This document shows, one piece after another, positions 43,194 to 51,058 of a stretch of DNA of 64,000 nucleotides. The stretch's first letter is position 1. Each line of letters opens with the position of its first letter. Source of the DNA: CAYPAU01 sp964408825. Its GTDB lineage: Bacteria > Patescibacteriota > Microgenomatia > Levybacterales > UBA12049. Made by a program: the position numbers and the translations under genes. Below the pieces are notes generated by a model. That model saw only the letters and a list, made by a program, of their open reading frames with translations. It was not told the origin of the DNA and did no database searches. Location of the stretch: assembly GCA_964408825.1 (NCBI GenBank), contig CAYPAU010000002.1, forward strand, positions 7,939-71,938, in the 5' to 3' direction.

Positions 43194-43442
43194 CGCACCA
43201 GCACTGCGCGTCTTGTAGGAGGCGGTAACGCTTTCCATTCCCGGCTATGGGCACTTCGGAGACCTTGTCTTCGATCGAACCACTCTGGGATGCCCCCTCC
43301 CCCCGGAGTAAACCAACGCTTCTATGCCAACAGGGTCTTTCGGGGTAACCCGTAGCCCATTCCGCAGCAGTGCAGATGAGTTTCCCCACAAAATTCTGTG
43401 CTAATACGGAAATCGGCAAGTTTATCAGACTTGGAGGTTGAC

Positions 43443-43556
43443 ATGACCGGCTTTCAAATGCTTATTCCAGCTTTTATTTTAAGAGAGAAGAGAAGGGTTA
43501 AAAACCCAAAATGTTGTCGAGATACCTTGATTGCAGTTAAGACTTACGCGTCTTAA
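43443..43556 (+). CDS. possible 37-aa basic peptide
   Basis: ATG 43443 follows GGAGG by 6 bases. Translates as MTGFQMLIPAFILREKRRVK and 17 more residues, ending TYAS at TAA 43556; two Cys adjacent. The stop lies within the terminator-like hairpin. Could be chance. Confidence 0.25.
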   Translation: MTGFQMLIPAFILREKRRVKNPKCCRDTLIAVKTYAS

Positions 43557-43560
43557 TTTT
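43537..43560 (+). terminator. terminator-like hairpin
   Basis: TTAAGAC, 6-base loop, GTCTTAA, followed by TTTT. Suits termination of the GC-rich segment before the copper island. Confidence 0.5.
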
Positions 43561-43666
43561 GCGGCCATGGTCCCTCTACCTCATTTACACTTTCTCTCTT
43601 ATCCTTTGAAAATAAAGAAATTTGTTTCCAGGGGATAATTTAAAACTTCATCCAACAGCGCTTTTC

Positions 43667-43696
43667 TTGACATAACTAAAATCATTCTACTACAAT
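43667..43696 (+). promoter_or_regulatory. promoter of the copper-island first gene
   Basis: TTGACA (43667-43672), 18-base spacer, TACAAT (43691-43696). Transcription would start near 43703, so ATG 43710 rather than 43695 is the likely start, with almost no leader. Confidence 0.65.
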
Positions 43697-43709
43697 GATT
43701 AGACAAGTT

Positions 43710-45179
43710 ATGCCATCTTCCATTTCTATTATTCAAAAAGCTTCTTCAAAAGTATTCATCAAATTCCACTACATAGTAATTACTGTTGCTATAGTCTTAA
43801 ATGTTTTATTTCTTTATTACCTTATTTTAGTTCAGAAAACCACATGGGATGCTTTCTGGCAGTCCAACGCTTCATGGTATGCATGGTCTCAAGTAGTTTT
43901 AAGTGTTGTTACGGCTGTTCTTTTCGGAATAGCCGTCTCTTTCCTTTTCTATGTGATAGAAGAAAAAAAAGAGGGATCAAGATCTACATTTCTTCATACG
44001 TTGGGTTCTTTATTTTTTTCAGCCGCCGTAACAGGATGTTCGGTCTGTAGCGCCTTTCTTCTTCCGACACTTGGTATTGCCGCCTCCCTTGTTGCTTTTC
44101 CATTGGGAGGACTTGAGATAAAACTTTTCTCAGCCCTAATACTTTCGTATGCAATCTTTCAATACTCCAAAAGTGTACTTGGGCTTTGTGAGATTCCAAA
44201 AGAGAAAATTATATCGCTAAAAAATAAAAACTTAGTTCTAAATATCAACAAAGAAACTCTTGCGCAACTTAATCCCATTTTGCTTTTACTACTTTTTATC
44301 CTCACCGTTTATGCGATTCCAAGACTCCCTATAAAATATCGAGCCAAGACTCAGAGGGCAATCGCAGCATCCGGCAATATTTCAAAGTCACAAGCAACCT
44401 CAGCCGAAGTTTTCTCTCAAATTAATCCCTCGCAGGGTTATGAAATTAACGCTGCCTACGGAGATCTGGGGCCAAAGATGATAGAGATGGGTGTAATCGA
44501 CCTTGATAAATTTAGACAAGTTTATCAACAGTCAGGACAACCATTAACCGCAGAACAAGAAAAGATCTTAACTTCCGGGCTTGATAAAAAAATAAAAATT
44601 GATCAGAATAATTCCTATTTCCTGTTAAACTTCTTTTGGGCTTTTGGTCTTGGTAATAAAACTAAGATTCTTACAGAAGGCGATATGGTCAAATACGGCC
44701 AGGGGCAGATCGGGAACTTTGCCTCGACAGGCGGTTGGACCTTATCCCGTGGAGACGCCGTGGATTACTACTCAAAAAGAGCCTTGGTGCCATTGACTTC
44801 TCAGCAAGAAGATTTAGTGGATAAGGTTGCCTCGAACATTTATAGACCATGCTGCGGCAATTCAACTGCTTTTCCTGATTGCAATCACGGTATGGCACTT
44901 TTAGGAATGTTGGAGTTAATGGCCTCAAACGGAGCAACCGAAAGCCAGATGTACGATGACGCAAAATATATTAATGCTTTTTGGTTTCCCGGAAATTACT
45001 ACGATATTGCCCTTTATTTTAAAAATAAAGAAGGAAAAGACTATAAAGACGTAGACCCAAGATTAGTACTCGGTAAAGACATTTCATCGGCCTTTGGGGC
45101 ACAAGAGGTTAAAAAATGGCTCACAGAAAAAGGAATAGTTGAGCCGCCGCCCCAGCAGGGAGGGGGATGCGGAATTTAA
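43710..45179 (+). CDS. polytopic membrane protein with C-terminal Cys/His domain, unknown
   Basis: 489 aa. About five or six membrane segments in residues 15-215 (IVITVAIVLNVLFLYYLIL, VVLSVVTAVLFGIAVSFLFYV, SAAVTGCSVCSAFLLPTLGIA with a CSVC pair, LNPILLLLLFILTVYAI). A soluble domain follows, with SRGDAVDYYSKRALVPL, then YRPCCGNSTAFPDCNHGMAL and a C-terminal GGGCGI. PCC...DCNHG looks like a metal or disulfide site. The next two genes overlap it or each other. With CsoR, CopA, CcdA and redoxin downstream, a role in copper handling or thiol chemistry is inferred. No family recognised. Confidence 0.75.
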   Translation: MPSSISIIQKASSKVFIKFHYIVITVAIVLNVLFLYYLILVQKTTWDAFWQSNASWYAWSQVVLSVVTAVLFGIAVSFLFYVIEEKKEGSRSTFLHTLGSLFFSAAVTGCSVCSAFLLPTLGIAASLVAFPLGGLEIKLFSALILSYAIFQYSKSVLGLCEIPKEKIISLKNKNLVLNINKETLAQLNPILLLLLFILTVYAIPRLPIKYRAKTQRAIAASGNISKSQATSAEVFSQINPSQGYEINAAYGDLGPKMIEMGVIDLDKFRQVYQQSGQPLTAEQEKILTSGLDKKIKIDQNNSYFLLNFFWAFGLGNKTKILTEGDMVKYGQGQIGNFASTGGWTLSRGDAVDYYSKRALVPLTSQQEDLVDKVASNIYRPCCGNSTAFPDCNHGMALLGMLELMASNGATESQMYDDAKYINAFWFPGNYYDIALYFKNKEGKDYKDVDPRLVLGKDISSAFGAQEVKKWLTEKGIVEPPPQQGGGCGI

Positions 45180-45784
45180 TGAGGATAGTGATACCCTTAC
45201 CCGGAGTCAAAAGAAAAACATTATTGTTTATACTAGCATTCATAGGAATTCTTTTAGGACTTTACATATTTTCCAATTTCCAAAATAAAGAACTTATAAC
45301 CCGTACCTATGCGACCTACGCGAAGGATTTTGAGTATTTGAGTAAAAACGGCAACTCTTCTTGCTCCTCGGAATTTAAAGACTCCATCAATCAAATGCCA
45401 GATAATGCTAGACTTCGGGGTTCGTGCTGCTCGCCAATGGATCTTCACCGCTACACAGAACAGAGGAACGGACTTAAAAAATATAAGAATATAGCGGAGA
45501 TTCCGCCTGATCCTTATAATATTGAAGCTTCCCTTGTTAAAAAAATGATGGGTCATTACGAAGATACGTTAACTCCGGAAGAACAAAAAGCATATGATTT
45601 CGCTATGCAAAACTCCAAAGAAAAAGGCCCTTGCTGCTGCAAGTGCTGGAGATGGTATGTCTATGGCGGACTTGCCAAGTATCTAATTCAAAATTATGGA
45701 TTTGGCGGAGAACAGGTTACAGAAGTTTGGAATTTATCAGACGGTTGTGGAGGCGCGGGGGATCACGTAAATCATGCAGATTAA
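45167..45784 (+). CDS. membrane-anchored Cys-rich protein, unknown
   Basis: 205 aa (ATG 45167; ATG 45179, directly on the upstream stop, also fits). One membrane segment (TLLFILAFIGILLGLYIF), then NSSCSSEF, RGSCCSPMDLHRYTEQRNGL, a helical middle (EASLVKKMMGHYEDTLTPEEQKAYDFAMQ), the cluster KGPCCCKCWRWYVYGGLAKYL, and a C-terminal DGCGGAGDHVNHAD. Eight Cys in three clusters plus His suggest metal binding or a redox relay outside the membrane. Helical HYEDTLTPEEQ...DFAM recalls its neighbour's soluble domain. Overlaps the genes on both sides. Confidence 0.7.
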   Translation: MRNLMRIVIPLPGVKRKTLLFILAFIGILLGLYIFSNFQNKELITRTYATYAKDFEYLSKNGNSSCSSEFKDSINQMPDNARLRGSCCSPMDLHRYTEQRNGLKKYKNIAEIPPDPYNIEASLVKKMMGHYEDTLTPEEQKAYDFAMQNSKEKGPCCCKCWRWYVYGGLAKYLIQNYGFGGEQVTEVWNLSDGCGGAGDHVNHAD

Positions 45785-46244
45785 TGCGGAAGCAAAAATA
45801 ATAGGGGCTGTTTTCTTCGCAACATTTATTATTTTAATAGGAGGAGTATTTTTTCTCTCAAAAGACGAGAAGCCAGTTTCTAAAGGGGAAGTAGTAGCCC
45901 AAAACGGCATACACTGGCATCCAAGACTTTCGGTTTATATTAAAGGTCAAAAGCAAGAATTTACGGACAGCATAGGCTTAGGCGCTGTTCATCAGCCAAT
46001 GCACACTCATTCCGAGGATTATAAGCAGGGAATAGTCCATATGGAATTTGGGGGTACGGTTACAAAAGATGAAACTAAGCTTTCGAATTTTTTCAAGATT
46101 TGGGGCAAACAATTTAATTCAAGCTGCGTGTTTGATAATTGTGGCGAAGGGAAGGTAAAAATGCTTGTGAACGGGGTAGAGAATAAAAATTTTGAAAATT
46201 ATGCGATGAGAGACGGGGATAATATAGAAGTAAGATTTGAATAA
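45774..46244 (+). CDS. membrane-anchored His-rich protein, unknown (HWHP family)
   Basis: 156 aa. Membrane anchor IIGAVFFATFIILIGGVFFL. Then NGIHWHPRLSVYIKGQKQEFTDSIGLG, VHQPMHTHSEDYKQGIVHMEF (HWHP and HTHSED), FFKIWGKQFNSSCVFDNCGEGKVKMLVNG with a Cys pair, and a ubiquitin-like end (YAMRDGDNIEVRFE). The His motifs are typical of a widely distributed small prokaryotic family that I cannot name; a copper- or metal-binding role is inferred from the ligands and from CsoR immediately downstream. Overlaps the previous gene by 11 bp. Confidence 0.75.
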   Translation: MQINAEAKIIGAVFFATFIILIGGVFFLSKDEKPVSKGEVVAQNGIHWHPRLSVYIKGQKQEFTDSIGLGAVHQPMHTHSEDYKQGIVHMEFGGTVTKDETKLSNFFKIWGKQFNSSCVFDNCGEGKVKMLVNGVENKNFENYAMRDGDNIEVRFE

Positions 46245-46258
46245 ACTTCCTCTCTTTG

Positions 46259-46287
46259 TTGACTTAGCCCACTTTTAGTAGTATCAT
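46259..46287 (+). promoter_or_regulatory. csoR promoter
   Basis: TTGACT (46259-46264), 17-base spacer, TATCAT (46282-46287), running into the operator at 46286. Confidence 0.65.
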
Positions 46288-46306
46288 ATCCCTGTAGGGG
46301 GGATAT
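46286..46306 (+). promoter_or_regulatory. CsoR operator
   Basis: ATATCCC-TGTAGGG-GGGATAT: 7-bp inverted arms with a G-tract, the form of CsoR sites (TACCC...GGGTA). Placed between -10 and the GTG of csoR, so Cu(I)-free CsoR would block its own operon. Confidence 0.75.
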
Positions 46307-46308
46307 AA

Positions 46309-46581
46309 GTGTATAGACCCAAAGATACTCAGGAAAGAATTCTTCATAGACTAAAGATTGCCAAGGGGCACCTGTCAAAGGTTATAAAAATGGTGGAAGA
46401 TCAGTCGTATTGCATCGATGTGATTCACCAGTCCCAGGCAGTACAGAGTGCCTTAAAGGAGGTAGATAGTCTGGTTTTAAAGAATCATTTAGAAACCTGT
46501 GTCGCGGACTATTTTAGAACCAATCAAAAGGAAAAGGCCATCACCGAGGTAATAAACGTATTTAAGAAAAGCGATAAATAA
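46309..46581 (+). CDS. csoR: copper-sensing repressor CsoR
   Basis: 90 aa, GTG start. DUF156/CsoR four-helix fold: RILHRLKIAKGHLSKVIKMVEDQSYCIDVIHQSQAVQSALKEVDSLVLKNHLETCV. The Cu(I) ligand set is present: Cys in SYCIDV, His and Cys in NHLETCV. That separates it from the formaldehyde FrmR and nickel RcnR types. Copper binding releases DNA in characterised CsoR. Precedes copA by 10 bases and sits just after its own operator. Confidence 0.93.
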   Translation: MYRPKDTQERILHRLKIAKGHLSKVIKMVEDQSYCIDVIHQSQAVQSALKEVDSLVLKNHLETCVADYFRTNQKEKAITEVINVFKKSDK

Positions 46582-46591
46582 ATATTAAACT

Positions 46592-48832
46592 ATGGAAAAG
46601 ATGTATACATGTCCGATGCATCCTGAAGTTGTTTCCGACAAACCAGGCCGTTGCCCAAAATGCGGGATGAACCTTACGGAAATAGAAAACAAGAAAGAAA
46701 ATATAAAAAATAACCGACAGAAAGGGCATGGTTCGATGGAACAAGGCGAACACAGAATGAGGCCGGTTTCGGAGATCTCATGGTGGGAGAAGTTTAAAAT
46801 GGGTATGACCATGGTCATGGGCATGGAGCATGGGGGTTTGGCAGGACGAGAAATGGCACGCCTTATGGAGGAGGATATCCGCAACAAGTTTTTCTTCTCT
46901 CTTGTCCTCTCAATCCCAATTATTGCGTATTCACCGTTTGCTATTGAATTTCTAAAGCTTCGACTACCTTCTCCAATTCCCATTCCGTTTCTCCTATTTA
47001 TTTTGACGACTCCGGTATTTTTTTATTCAGGTTGGATTTTTCTTTACTCGACATATAAGGCTTTGCTTGCCAAAACTTTAAATATGGCAGTTCTAATTGC
47101 CGTAGGTATTACAGCTGCCTATGGATTTAGTGTTATTTTAATGCTTCTTGGTTCAAGTGATTCCTATTATGAGGCGGCAGCACTTCTTATAACTTTTGTT
47201 TTGTTTGGTCATTGGATGGAGATGAAGTCCCGCCGCGGTACGACCGATGCGCTCCAGGCTCTGTTTAATCTCGTTCCCCCTCAGGCAAGAGTCATAAGAA
47301 ACGGTCGCGAGATTCAAATTCCAACTTCAGAAGTAAAGGTTGATGACATTGTAGTTTTGAAACCCGGAGACAAGGTGCCTGTTGATGGAGAAGTTACTGA
47401 GGGGGAAACGGCAATTGATGAGTCTTTGGTTACAGGCGAATCAATCCCCGTTGCCAAAAAGACCGGCGATAACGTTATTGGTGGTTCTATCAATACGACA
47501 GGTTCTGTTAAATTTAAGGCCACGAAGGTGGGAGAAGACACCGCTCTTGCCCAGATAGTTAAGCTTGTTGAAATTGCCCAAAGTTCCAAAGCTCCCGGAC
47601 AAAAAATTGCAGACAGATTTGCGCAATACTTGGTAATTGTTGCAGTCGGAGGAGGGCTCTTAGCGTTTGGAGGATGGTATTTTGTTTTAGGAGCGCCGAT
47701 TCTTGTTGCTCTAACTTTTGCCATCTCAACCACAGTCATTGCGTGCCCTGATGCTTTAGGACTTGCGACTCCGACTGCAGTTGCCGTAGGCACTGGACTT
47801 GGCGCCAAGCATAACATTTTGATTAAGGATGCGCCGACTTTAGAGCAGGTTTCAAAAATCCAAGCGGTCGTCCTTGATAAAACCGGAACGTTAACTGAAG
47901 GCAAACCCAAAATTACAGATGTGGTAGCTGTCTCTGGGTTTTCAGAAGATGAAATTCTAAAGCTTGACGCGGCCGCAGAGGCAAAATCGAGCCACCCATT
48001 AAGTCAAGCTGTTCTTGAAGAAGCAAAAAAAAGAAAACTAAAGACCCCAGCCGAGGTTAAAGGATTTAAAAATATTGCGGGGCATGGAGTAGAAGCGGAA
48101 GTCTCAGGCAAACATATATTAGTAGGGACTGTTAAGCTTATGAACGACAGAAAGGTAGGCCTAGAAAATATCCAAAAAGATATTGATCGATTACTTTCCC
48201 AAGGGAAAACGATTATGATACTTGCCATCGATGGAAAAGCCGCGGGCGTTGCCGCTGCGACGGATCCTATAAAGGCAACGGCCGCAAAAGCCATTGAAAG
48301 GATGCAGGAATTAGGTCTTGAAGTGGCTATGATAACAGGAGACAACCAAAAAACGGCAGAAGCAATCGGAAAACAACTAGGAGTAAAAAGAGTTTTTGCC
48401 GAGGTTTTGCCCGAGGACAAAGCAAAGTATGTTAAGAAACTCCAAAAAGAAGGAAAATTTACGGCGATGGTAGGGGATGGTGTTAATGATGCGCCGGCCT
48501 TAGCCCAGGCAGATATCGGCATTGCAATCGGTGCAGGAACCGATGTGGCTATCGAGACAGCAAAAGTGGTTCTTATGAAATCAGACCCTGCCGATGTTTT
48601 GCGCGCCATCCGTTTATCAAAAGCAACCGTAACCAAAATGAAACAGAACTTATTCTGGGCTTCGATTTATAATTTACTTGCCATTCCCATTGCAGCAGGA
48701 ATTCTTTATCCAAAGTTTGGCATTTCGCTTCGACCTGAGATCTCGGCTCTTTTGATGAGTATCTCCTCAATTATCGTGGCAACAAATGCCGTCTTGTTAA
48801 ATCGAGCCGAAAAGAGTTTAGTCGAAGTTTGA
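46592..48832 (+). CDS. copA: copper-type P1B ATPase with CPD in place of CPC
   Basis: 746 aa. Starts with an HMBD metal domain (YTCPMHPEVVSDKPGRCPKCGMNL, residues 4-27), then a His/Met-rich stretch (HGSMEQGEHRM, MGMTMVMGMEHGG). About eight membrane segments, actuator TGES (SLVTGESIPVAKK), transmembrane metal motif VIACPDALGLATPTA where most CopA have CPC, phosphorylation DKTGTLTEGKPK, SHPLSQAV, and GDGVNDAPALAQADIGIAIG. No N-terminal CxxC ferredoxin-like domain. Exports a soft metal, most likely Cu(I) given CsoR upstream. The Asp in the ion site may alter specificity. Confidence 0.93.
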   Translation: MEKMYTCPMHPEVVSDKPGRCPKCGMNLTEIENKKENIKNNRQKGHGSMEQGEHRMRPVSEISWWEKFKMGMTMVMGMEHGGLAGREMARLMEEDIRNKFFFSLVLSIPIIAYSPFAIEFLKLRLPSPIPIPFLLFILTTPVFFYSGWIFLYSTYKALLAKTLNMAVLIAVGITAAYGFSVILMLLGSSDSYYEAAALLITFVLFGHWMEMKSRRGTTDALQALFNLVPPQARVIRNGREIQIPTSEVKVDDIVVLKPGDKVPVDGEVTEGETAIDESLVTGESIPVAKKTGDNVIGGSINTTGSVKFKATKVGEDTALAQIVKLVEIAQSSKAPGQKIADRFAQYLVIVAVGGGLLAFGGWYFVLGAPILVALTFAISTTVIACPDALGLATPTAVAVGTGLGAKHNILIKDAPTLEQVSKIQAVVLDKTGTLTEGKPKITDVVAVSGFSEDEILKLDAAAEAKSSHPLSQAVLEEAKKRKLKTPAEVKGFKNIAGHGVEAEVSGKHILVGTVKLMNDRKVGLENIQKDIDRLLSQGKTIMILAIDGKAAGVAAATDPIKATAAKAIERMQELGLEVAMITGDNQKTAEAIGKQLGVKRVFAEVLPEDKAKYVKKLQKEGKFTAMVGDGVNDAPALAQADIGIAIGAGTDVAIETAKVVLMKSDPADVLRAIRLSKATVTKMKQNLFWASIYNLLAIPIAAGILYPKFGISLRPEISALLMSISSIIVATNAVLLNRAEKSLVEV

Positions 48833-48836
48833 ATTC

Positions 48837-49721
48837 ATGGAACTTTTGATGAGCGCATCATTTATAGCCTCTTTTTTTGCAGGAGTAGCGGCTTTGTTTG
48901 CACCCTGTTGCATTACCGTTCTTTTGCCGACTTATTTTGCTTCAATCTTTAAAGAAAAAGGGCTGATCTTTTTTATGACATTTATATATTTCCTGGGAGT
49001 TTTAGCAGTTTTTCTTCCCTTGGGTCTTGGAGCAACTTTCATAAGCCAAATCTTTAGTCTCTATCACAATACGATCTTTTTTATCGGAGGAGTATTTCTG
49101 ATATTTCTGGGGTTGACAATGCTTCTTGGCAAACAATTCTCCCTTCCTTTCACGGTGCATCCAAGCCTTAAGAATTACAATATTCCTTCAGTTTTTACCC
49201 TAGGTGTATTTTCGGGAATTGCGACGACCTGTTGCGCGCCTGTTTTAGCAGGAGTTTTAACCCTGGCGGTTTTACCCGGGAGTGTAATTCTTGGAGGAGT
49301 CTATACTCTTGCCTATGTATTGGGGATGGTAGTGCCGCTTTTTATTATCGCTCTTACTTTAGATAAATTTAATTTTACTCAAAAGTTTTTCGGTTTTCGA
49401 AAGGCTACTTCCTATACTTTGTTTGGGCAAAAAATAAGACTTACTTTTGCCAATCTTTTCTCGGGTCTTGTCTTCCTTATTTTTGGAATAATTATTTTAT
49501 ATCTTGAGAGAACGAACCAGCTTCTTTCCCATGCGTCTTATCAAGTAACCGTGAATCTTTACCTTACCCGTTTTGTCCGGTTTTTAGAAAACTTTACCAA
49601 ATTTATCCCCGAAACTTTATGGGCAGTACTTTTCATGGGGGTATTTTTTCTGATAATATGGCAGGCAATAAAACAGTTTAGGAAAACTTATAAAACAGAA
49701 GTGAAGGAGGTGAAAATGTGA
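48837..49721 (+). CDS. ccdA: CcdA/DsbD-type transmembrane thiol transporter
   Basis: 294 aa, about seven membrane segments. Paired Cys in AALFAPCCITVLLPTYFAS and FSGIATTCCAPVLAGVLTLA, the redox Cys of the CcdA/DsbD family, which carries electrons from cytoplasmic thioredoxin to the outside. Here each active Cys is doubled (PCC and TCC). In copper systems this keeps Cu-binding thiols reduced. The stop overlaps the redoxin GTG start by 4 bp, so both act in one path. Follows copA by 4 bases. Confidence 0.88.
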   Translation: MELLMSASFIASFFAGVAALFAPCCITVLLPTYFASIFKEKGLIFFMTFIYFLGVLAVFLPLGLGATFISQIFSLYHNTIFFIGGVFLIFLGLTMLLGKQFSLPFTVHPSLKNYNIPSVFTLGVFSGIATTCCAPVLAGVLTLAVLPGSVILGGVYTLAYVLGMVVPLFIIALTLDKFNFTQKFFGFRKATSYTLFGQKIRLTFANLFSGLVFLIFGIIILYLERTNQLLSHASYQVTVNLYLTRFVRFLENFTKFIPETLWAVLFMGVFFLIIWQAIKQFRKTYKTEVKEVKM

Positions 49722-50365
49722 ATCAAAAAGGATTATTGACTGTCCTTTTGACAACAGGAATTATTGTTCTTCTTGTTGTTGTTTTATCTAATTTTAATTT
49801 TAAACTTGAACCTAAATCAACACAAGAGAAGATAAACAAAAACAATACCGTAACGGATGATCACCATGCAGGGCAACAAGCTATCAACTCGACAATTTTT
49901 GATTCTTTAACCGGAAAACCTGCCCCTGATTTTACTTTGGAAAGTTATGACGGAGAGAAAATCACATTAGAGAGCCTTAGAGGTAAAAACGTCATTTTAT
50001 TTTTTAGTGAAGGGCTCATGTGTTATCCATCCTGTTGGAATCAAATTGCAGCTTTTGGAAAAGACAGCGAATTTACAAGTAAAAACACGGTGGTTTTGAC
50101 CATTGTTAATGATCGAAAAAATGACTGGAGACAGGCTGTAGTTAAAATGCCCGAATTAGCATCGGCAAAAGTATTATTTGACACCGACAGGGCCGTATCT
50201 GTCTTATACGGAGCTTTGACTCTTCCTTCCTCAATGCACAGAGGTCAATTTGCCGGTCATAGTTACGTTATAGTCGACAAGGAAGGGATTATCCGTTTTG
50301 CAAGGGACGATCCTCAGATGGCAGTGAGAAATATGGAATTATCAGCTGAAATAGACAAACTTTAA
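49718..50365 (+). CDS. membrane-anchored AhpC/TSA-type redoxin
   Basis: 215 aa, GTG start after GGAGGTGAAAAT. Anchor GLLTVLLTTGIIVLLVVVLS, His-bearing linker (DDHHAGQQ), thioredoxin fold from residue about 70: GKPAPDFTLESYDGEKITLESLRGKNVILFFSEGLMCYPSCWNQIAAFGKD. Cys pair MCYPSC has spacing CxxxC rather than CxxC, at the place of the peroxidatic Cys. VIVDKEGIIRFARDD completes the fold. Likely the extracytoplasmic acceptor of electrons from the CcdA protein to which it is coupled. Confidence 0.87.
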   Translation: MNQKGLLTVLLTTGIIVLLVVVLSNFNFKLEPKSTQEKINKNNTVTDDHHAGQQAINSTIFDSLTGKPAPDFTLESYDGEKITLESLRGKNVILFFSEGLMCYPSCWNQIAAFGKDSEFTSKNTVVLTIVNDRKNDWRQAVVKMPELASAKVLFDTDRAVSVLYGALTLPSSMHRGQFAGHSYVIVDKEGIIRFARDDPQMAVRNMELSAEIDKL

Positions 50366-50387
50366 TTTGGAAAGGAGGGAAGGGACT

Positions 50388-50596
50388 TTGAAAATTTCTG
50401 ATATCTTTAAGACCGCTTCCAACAAACAAAACAAAGTTAAGGATCCAATTTACGGAATGAAAGTTGATCTTGAAAAAACAAAGTTTAAGAGTACTTATAA
50501 AGGAAAAGTATACGGTTTTGTTCGCAAGGTTGCAGGGGTGACTTTATAAAAAATCCGGAAAAAATCTTAAGAACTGGGATAAACCTCTCCTTGTAG
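50388..50596 (+). pseudogene. YHS-domain protein, frameshifted
   Basis: TTG 50388 follows AAAGGAGG by about 10 bases. Reads MKISDIFKTASNKQNKVKDPIYGMKVDLEKTKFKSTYKGKVYGF, the YHS fold (DPVCGMxV...Y.GK.YYF), then runs to a stop at 50549. Shifted by one base at the T-run near 50515-50519, the text continues CSQGCRGDFIKNPEKILRTG to TAG 50596, the expected YHS C-terminus. One T too few (or a sequencing error) explains it. The first metal Cys is replaced by Tyr (DPIYGM). YHS domains occur with copper ATPases. Confidence 0.75.
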
Positions 50597-50700
50597 TCGG
50601 GCAGAAATTTTGATCGCAGCTTTGCTTATTTCCCACCCCAACAAACTTATCCCAGATCTAAGCATAAATCAATGGATGAATGAAGTAGAGCAATGTGAAT

Positions 50701-50738
50701 GATTTGTTCCATCATTCGCGCGAATGATAGAATAAATC
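50701..50738. promoter_or_regulatory. palindromic operator downstream of the ArsR-type gene
   Basis: TTCCATCATTC-GCGC-GAATGATAGAA (50707-50732), extended by GATTT/AAATC. Same arms and 4-base centre as the site at 51033. Confidence 0.65.
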
Positions 50739-50745
50739 TTTTGAA

Positions 50746-51015
50746 TTACTCCAGTTTTCTTAAGAATTTAAGAGTAGATAAGCCTTTATCCGATAGCTTG
50801 TGGCGGACATTTTTGTTCTGATTTCGTTTCAAAATCAAACCTGCTATTGCCATCCGCCTTACATGCTGGCTTGCATTTTTCAGTTCTATTTTTACTCTTT
50901 GAGCAATTTCACTGACCGAAAGCTCAGGCTCCTTCTCAAGAAGTTCCAATATCTGAATCCTTCTATGATTTGAGTATCCCTTAACTATTCTTTCCAAGTT
51001 TCTGGTCTTTAGCAT
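50746..51015 (-). CDS. ArsR-type winged-helix regulator
   Basis: 89 aa. RIVKGYSNHRRIQILELLEKEPELSVSEIAQRVKIELKNASQHVRRMAIAGLILKRNQNKNVRHKLSDKG is a winged helix-turn-helix of the ArsR type, with the recognition helix ELKNASQHVRRM. No Cys, so no classic thiolate metal site; the signal is unknown. Lies opposite in direction to the copper genes and between two matching 26-bp palindromes, one in its promoter. Autoregulation is likely. Confidence 0.82.
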   Translation of the reverse strand: MLKTRNLERIVKGYSNHRRIQILELLEKEPELSVSEIAQRVKIELKNASQHVRRMAIAGLILKRNQNKNVRHKLSDKGLSTLKFLRKLE

Positions 51016-51032
51016 AAATCTATATTATCATA

Positions 51033-51058
51033 TTCCATCATTCAATAGAATAATGGAA
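51033..51058. promoter_or_regulatory. palindromic operator upstream of the ArsR-type gene
   Basis: TTCCATCATTC-AATA-GAATAATGGAA, one mismatch in 11-bp arms. 15-40 bases upstream of the regulator start, so over its promoter. Confidence 0.7.

Larger units (their letters stand above)
43194..43709. other. intergenic stretch after the GC-rich gene
   Basis: 43194-43440 stays GC-rich and shows no convincing gene. 43443-43556 may encode a small peptide. TTAAGAC-TTACGC-GTCTTAA plus TTTT (43537-43560) is terminator-like. 43667-43696 is the promoter of the next gene. Confidence 0.6.

Noticed and set aside
42970..43419. 149-codon minus-strand frame in the GC-rich segment
   Set aside because: High GC removes stops; Arg/Ser/Cys-rich translation, overlaps the better plus-strand gene, no ribosome site.
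47314..48636. Two long minus-strand frames opposite copA
   Set aside because: Antisense shadows of a conserved gene; low-complexity translations.
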